Source of the DNA: Neolewinella aurantiaca
GTDB lineage: Bacteria > Bacteroidota > Bacteroidia > Chitinophagales > Saprospiraceae
Direction of reading: 5' to 3'
Length of the DNA: 64,000 bases
NCBI RefSeq assembly: GCF_008014675.1
Contig: NZ_VOXD01000002.1
Location: forward strand, 222,929-286,928
Part shown: positions 60,680-64,000 of the stretch, in pieces
How positions within the stretch are numbered: the first letter of the stretch is position 1
Layout: each line of letters starts with the position of its first letter
Translations under genes and position numbers: made by a program
The notes under the pieces: generated by a model
Told to the model about the DNA's origin: nothing
The model's input: the letters and a program-made list of their open reading frames with translations, nothing else
Database searches by the model: none

Positions 60680-62419
60680 ATGAACTTGTTTAAGAAATTT
60701 GCTCTGGCAATGATCGTCCTTTCAGTGGCCGCATGTACGGACCTGGATGAACTGCTGGAGAACCCCAACGGGGTAGACCCGTCGCGTGCCGACGCTGTCT
60801 CCCTGTACAACAGCGTACAGCTGAACTTCCGTAACGTGGCCAACAGCCAGACGGTATACCGCTTCACTGCAGGTCTTGCCCGCATGAACGGCGAGATCGG
60901 AGGCTTCACTTACCAGGCTACGCACGGACCAACCGAATTCGACGGTCTGTGGAACGATGTCTACGCTGACCTCTTTCCCGATATCGATGCTTTCATCTCC
61001 CTGGCTGAACCTATCGGCCTGGACACAGAAGTTGCTTCTGCCAAAATCATGAAGGCTTACTCACTGATGCTTCTCGTTGACCTGTTCAACGACGTGCCAC
61101 TGAGCGAAGCTGGTCTTGGTGCAAGCCCCGACAACCAGATCCTGAACCCTACCGCTGATAGCGGCGAGGAGGTATACAACGCAGCGATCGCGCTTCTCGA
61201 CGAAGCACTTGCACTGCTGGATGGTGGCTCTAACTTCGCATCTGCCTCTTTCGACAACTTCTACGGAGGTAGCGTTACTGGCTGGGCTACACTGGCAAAG
61301 ACCATGAAGGTTCGTGCTGCCGTAACTACACGCCTCGTTGGCGGAGCTGGTGGTGCTGGCACGATCAACAGTGCGCTTGCTGAAGGAGATATCATCGATG
61401 CGAACAGCGAAAACTTCGAGTTTCAGTACGGTAACAACCGTGCCAACCCGGACAACCGCCACCCGTTCTACCCCAATGCTTACGAAGCCAGCGACGCTCA
61501 GTACCTGAGCAACTGGTACATGTGGCTTCTTGCTGAGTCTAAAGGATTCCCTGATCCCCGTACCCGCTACTACTTCTACCGTCAGGAAACCGATATCATC
61601 GGCGCTTACGAAGATGACCCGAATGCTTTCGACTGTATCCAGACCATGACTCCAGACCCCGACTTCCTGCCCGCATGGTATGAAGCAGTATCTGAAGATA
61701 TGCCTTACTGCCTCGGTAGCTACAGCCAGGGATACTTCGGACGTGATCACCTCAACGGTTCTGGTATTCCACCAGACGGGCAGCTGCGTACTGTTTACGG
61801 TCTTTACCCAGGTGGTGGTAAGTTCGATGATGGTATCACCAACGACGACGTTCAAAACGCTGGTGTTGACGGTGCTCAAGGTGCAGGTATTGCTCCGCTT
61901 TGGCAAGCATCTTTCACTCATTTCATCCTCGCAGAAGCTGCCCTTACAATGGGTACTGACGGCGACGCACGGGAATTCCTTGAGCTCGGTATCGAACTGT
62001 CTCAGGAGCGTGTACGCGCTTTCGAGAGCCTGGTTGACGGAAGTGAGCAGGTAGCAATGGCCCCACCGGTTGATGTATTCGTAGAGGATACTTACCCTGC
62101 TGATTCTACCTTCACTCAGTACGTAGACTACGTACTCGATGAGTACGATGCAGCTTCTTCTGACGAAGAGCGTCTTGGCATCGTTGCTCGTGAGTACCTG
62201 ATTGCCCTTTACGGTAACGGTATCGAAGCGTACAACCTTTACCGTCGTACTTGTCTGCCAGGTCAGATTCAGCCAGCGATTGACCCGAACCCAGGTGCTT
62301 TCATTCGCTCTGCACTGTACCCATCTGTACACGTTAATCTCAACCAGAACATCAGCCAGAAAGACGGCTTCACCGAGCCCGTATTCTGGGACACGAACGA
62401 TGCCAGCTGCAACTACTAG
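60680..62419 (+). CDS. SusD/RagB-family nutrient-binding outer-membrane lipoprotein
   Basis: 579 aa with lipobox SVAAC (Cys19). The SusD-like fold has TPR-type helices in the first 330 residues; landmarks are NPNGVDPSRAD, KIMKAYSLMLLVDLFNDVPL and KTMKVRAAVTTRL. The C-terminus includes GIEAYNLYRRT. It caps the SusC barrel and captures ligand at the cell surface. It matches the SusD-like_2 subgroup, often tied to non-glycan substrates. Strong terminator downstream. Confidence 0.93.
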   Translation: MNLFKKFALAMIVLSVAACTDLDELLENPNGVDPSRADAVSLYNSVQLNFRNVANSQTVYRFTAGLARMNGEIGGFTYQATHGPTEFDGLWNDVYADLFPDIDAFISLAEPIGLDTEVASAKIMKAYSLMLLVDLFNDVPLSEAGLGASPDNQILNPTADSGEEVYNAAIALLDEALALLDGGSNFASASFDNFYGGSVTGWATLAKTMKVRAAVTTRLVGGAGGAGTINSALAEGDIIDANSENFEFQYGNNRANPDNRHPFYPNAYEASDAQYLSNWYMWLLAESKGFPDPRTRYYFYRQETDIIGAYEDDPNAFDCIQTMTPDPDFLPAWYEAVSEDMPYCLGSYSQGYFGRDHLNGSGIPPDGQLRTVYGLYPGGGKFDDGITNDDVQNAGVDGAQGAGIAPLWQASFTHFILAEAALTMGTDGDAREFLELGIELSQERVRAFESLVDGSEQVAMAPPVDVFVEDTYPADSTFTQYVDYVLDEYDAASSDEERLGIVAREYLIALYGNGIEAYNLYRRTCLPGQIQPAIDPNPGAFIRSALYPSVHVNLNQNISQKDGFTEPVFWDTNDASCNY

Positions 62420-62438
62420 TCTGATTTGAACCTTTCAA

Positions 62439-62480
62439 AATCAGGGCGGGCCCGGCCCGCCGTTGCCCGCCCTGATTTTG
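62439..62480 (+). terminator. Terminator after susD
   Basis: AATCAGGGCGGGC / GCCCGCCCTGATT, a 13-bp perfect stem, followed by TTGATTATAA. The lipoprotein gene downstream may therefore be reached only by read-through. Confidence 0.8.
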
Positions 62481-62535
62481 ATTATAAACTTAATCAATTG
62501 CCGGCGCTTAGCTGAGCCGGCTAAAATATAACAAT

Positions 62536-63522
62536 ATGCTTAAGAAAGTATTATTCCTTCTTGCGGCAGTTTCTGTACTGGTTACTGGCTGTAAGGATGA
62601 TGAACTCGCACCAACTGTAACGCAGGATACCCTGCTTTTCGGTGCCTTTCCTTTCCTCAACGAACTAAAAACTGCCGAGTTTGATTTGGCTGACCTCAGT
62701 GGCTCTGCCTACGAAATGGACGTCTACTTTGTAGACAACGCCGGAGGACAAAACGTAGGGCAATACAACGTTTACGTTTCCTTTGATGACAACAACCCTG
62801 ACGGTGGTGACCTGTCTACTGGGCGTGCTCTTTTCAAGAGCTATGGCCCTTCTGACTTCGCTCCACTGGGCGATAAAGGAAACCTTGGCCTTACAGTTCG
62901 AATTCCTTTTTCTGAAGTAGCAGCTTTTGTGGGGGCAAGCAATGCCGACGATGTGATTTCCGGAGACCGTTTCCAGTTCTCTACCGAAATCGTTCATGTT
63001 GATGGTCGTGTCTTTTCTTCCGGAAATTCCACTCCTGCAATCACTAATGCCTTTGGCGGTATTTTCGACTTCAACGTCAATGCAACCTGCCCGTTACCTG
63101 ATGATTTCTTCGTTGGTACCTACGCACTGTCTTACGATGAGGTTTACGACGAATTTGACCTCTTCGGCGGCGGAACTTTCGTCCAGGCTTTAGGTGACCT
63201 CTCCGGTGTTACTGTCGACCTGACTACTGTGGCTGGCTCAACTACTCGCCGTAACTTCCTTCTCGGCGAGCGTCTCTGGTTGCCTACTTACGGATTTGAT
63301 GTTGGTAGCCCAACACTTGAATTCGCTTGTGATGTGGTTACTTCTAGTAATGTTACAAATAGCGCATCTTGTGGTGACGGTCCCATTGGTGCCATCCAAA
63401 CAGGAACTGCCAGCTTTGACCTCACAGATGATAGCACAATTACCATTGGTTACAATGATTTTGCTACTGGTGGATGCTTAGGTGAAACTAAGTTCTTTAG
63501 TATCGTCTTCACTAAGCAGTAA
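62536..63522 (+). CDS. Surface lipoprotein of the SusC/D locus
   Basis: 328 aa with lipobox LVTGC (Cys17), then KDDELAPTVT and a beta-sandwich-rich body (about 35-180). A second domain has repeated CPLPDDFFVGTYALSY-type strands and ends FSIVFTKQ. Such lipoproteins in third position (SusE/F place) usually bind the locus ligand. No sequence link to a specific ligand. Expressed from the susC promoter through a terminator or weakly on its own. Confidence 0.75.
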   Translation: MLKKVLFLLAAVSVLVTGCKDDELAPTVTQDTLLFGAFPFLNELKTAEFDLADLSGSAYEMDVYFVDNAGGQNVGQYNVYVSFDDNNPDGGDLSTGRALFKSYGPSDFAPLGDKGNLGLTVRIPFSEVAAFVGASNADDVISGDRFQFSTEIVHVDGRVFSSGNSTPAITNAFGGIFDFNVNATCPLPDDFFVGTYALSYDEVYDEFDLFGGGTFVQALGDLSGVTVDLTTVAGSTTRRNFLLGERLWLPTYGFDVGSPTLEFACDVVTSSNVTNSASCGDGPIGAIQTGTASFDLTDDSTITIGYNDFATGGCLGETKFFSIVFTKQ

Positions 63523-63557
63523 TATTTTTCCTTAGGGATAAAATAATAACGCTTCAT

Positions 63558-63600
63558 AAAGGGGTGCCGCTCGTAAGAGTGGTGCCCCTTTCTGATTTTG
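63558..63600 (+). terminator. Terminator of the SusC/D locus
   Basis: AAAGGGGTGCCGCTC / GAGTGGTGCCCCTTT stem followed by CTGATTTTG. Confidence 0.85.
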
Positions 63601-63624
63601 GGAGGGTAGGACAAAGAACGCTTC

Positions 63625-63769
63625 GGGCGTGGCCGCAGGTGCAAATGTGGTTTTTAAAAGAACAGGCTTCTTTGATTGCCAGGTATAGTTCGTTGACTAA
63701 AGCATAGGTTGATCGGCCCAGAAGGCCTCGCCTACACCCTCCCCGAACCGCCATTGCACCTGCGATTGC
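63625..63769. repeat. Dispersed motif inverted pair F
   Basis: GGGCGTGGCCGCAGGTGCAA (63625-63644) and ATTGCACCTGCGATTGC (63753-63769). The right copy touches the stop codon of the transposase gene. Confidence 0.7.
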
Positions 63770-64000
63770 TATGAGATAACCAAAGAAGCTTGCAACTTTC
63801 TTTCATACATAACTTTGTTTTCGTGGCAAGCGTAGATCGCTCTACATAGTTTGTTCCGGATAGCATTTAGTACTTGCAAGTGTGTCTTGTTCTCTGCTCG
63901 TTTACGATCATAGTATTCTCTGAGATATTTAGTCTTGATAGCCGCAAAAGCAGCGATGTGAAAAGCTGTTTTCAGCGCAACATTAACTTGCTTAGGCGTT
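63769..64000 (-). CDS. IS110-family transposase, C-terminal fragment (runs off window)
   Basis: Minus strand from the right edge to TAG at 63769-63771, 76 codons visible. The sequence KTKYLREYYDRKRAENKTHL, then QVLNAIRNKLCRAIYA, matches the C-terminal Tnp_20 region of IS110/IS116 transposases. In these the family Y-RK--EGK...NAIR-K pattern precedes the end of the protein. The catalytic DEDD domain lies outside the window. Whether the element is intact cannot be seen. Confidence 0.7.
   Translation of the reverse strand, partial: TPKQVNVALKTAFHIAAFAAIKTKYLREYYDRKRAENKTHLQVLNAIRNKLCRAIYACHENKVMYERKLQASLVIS

Overview
The window looks like chromosome of a moderately GC-rich member of the Bacteroidota, most likely a marine Saprospiria/Lewinella-type bacterium. 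The evidence is a SusC/SusD pair, a PorP/SprF-type protein, two secreted proteins with C-terminal type IX secretion (T9SS) sorting domains, a bacillithiol-type YtxJ, a DASH cryptochrome, and many promoters of the Bacteroidota form TAnnTTTG, often directly against the start codon. The species call is inference; no rRNA is present.

Layout. 1-5.2 kb: end of an unknown gene, folC, fabH, a CgeB-like glycosyltransferase. 4.7-6.6 kb: exbB-exbD-exbD energy-transduction operon (minus). 7.0-13.9 kb: secreted M4 metallopeptidase, RseP, HscB, YaaA, a tandem-repeat block and a small secreted protein. 14.1-25.8 kb: OmpA-family protein, arginase-fold pseudoenzyme, HerA-like ATPase, NUC1 nuclease, large propeller sensor kinase, diadenylate cyclase CdaA, a coiled-coil secreted protein, Skp/OmpH. 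26-35 kb: EamA permease, YkoF-like protein, CHRD-repeat T9SS protein, S41 peptidase, bactofilin-AtpZ-AtpI-like cluster, PorP/SprF. 35-42.5 kb: cryptochrome, PDH E1 beta, a tiny lipoprotein, YtxJ, MnmD, an HNH-AP2 protein, RibD, an ABC ATPase with a small membrane partner. 42.5-43.0 kb: a cluster of odd tRNA-like structures. 43-64 kb: LepA, two hypothetical exported or membrane proteins, CotH-like protein, PAS-AraC regulator, a degenerate helicase/nuclease-like protein, a TamB giant, PdxJ, a SusC-SusD-lipoprotein uptake locus, and the 3' end of an IS110-type transposase running off the right edge. Most of it is housekeeping and envelope biology, with no prophage, CRISPR or classical defence island.

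The most unusual signals are not protein genes. (1) A dispersed motif, TTTGCACCTGCGNNCGCGCC, occurs about 23 times on both strands, between and inside genes. Five intergenic or gene-edge pairs have the same inverted configuration, and in several genes the copy is read in the same frame. (2) At 42641-42729 (minus) the two halves of a good tRNA cloverleaf lie in reversed order, cut in the anticodon loop, as in a circularly permuted tRNA gene. It sits beside a complete but atypical tRNA-Glu(UUC)-like cloverleaf and further tRNA-like pieces. (3) A second repeat family (core TGCGGCAGCCACTACCC) abuts the 3' ends of several minus-strand genes and forms a 7-unit tandem block. (4) Two fold-back, MITE-like elements flank folC and hscB.
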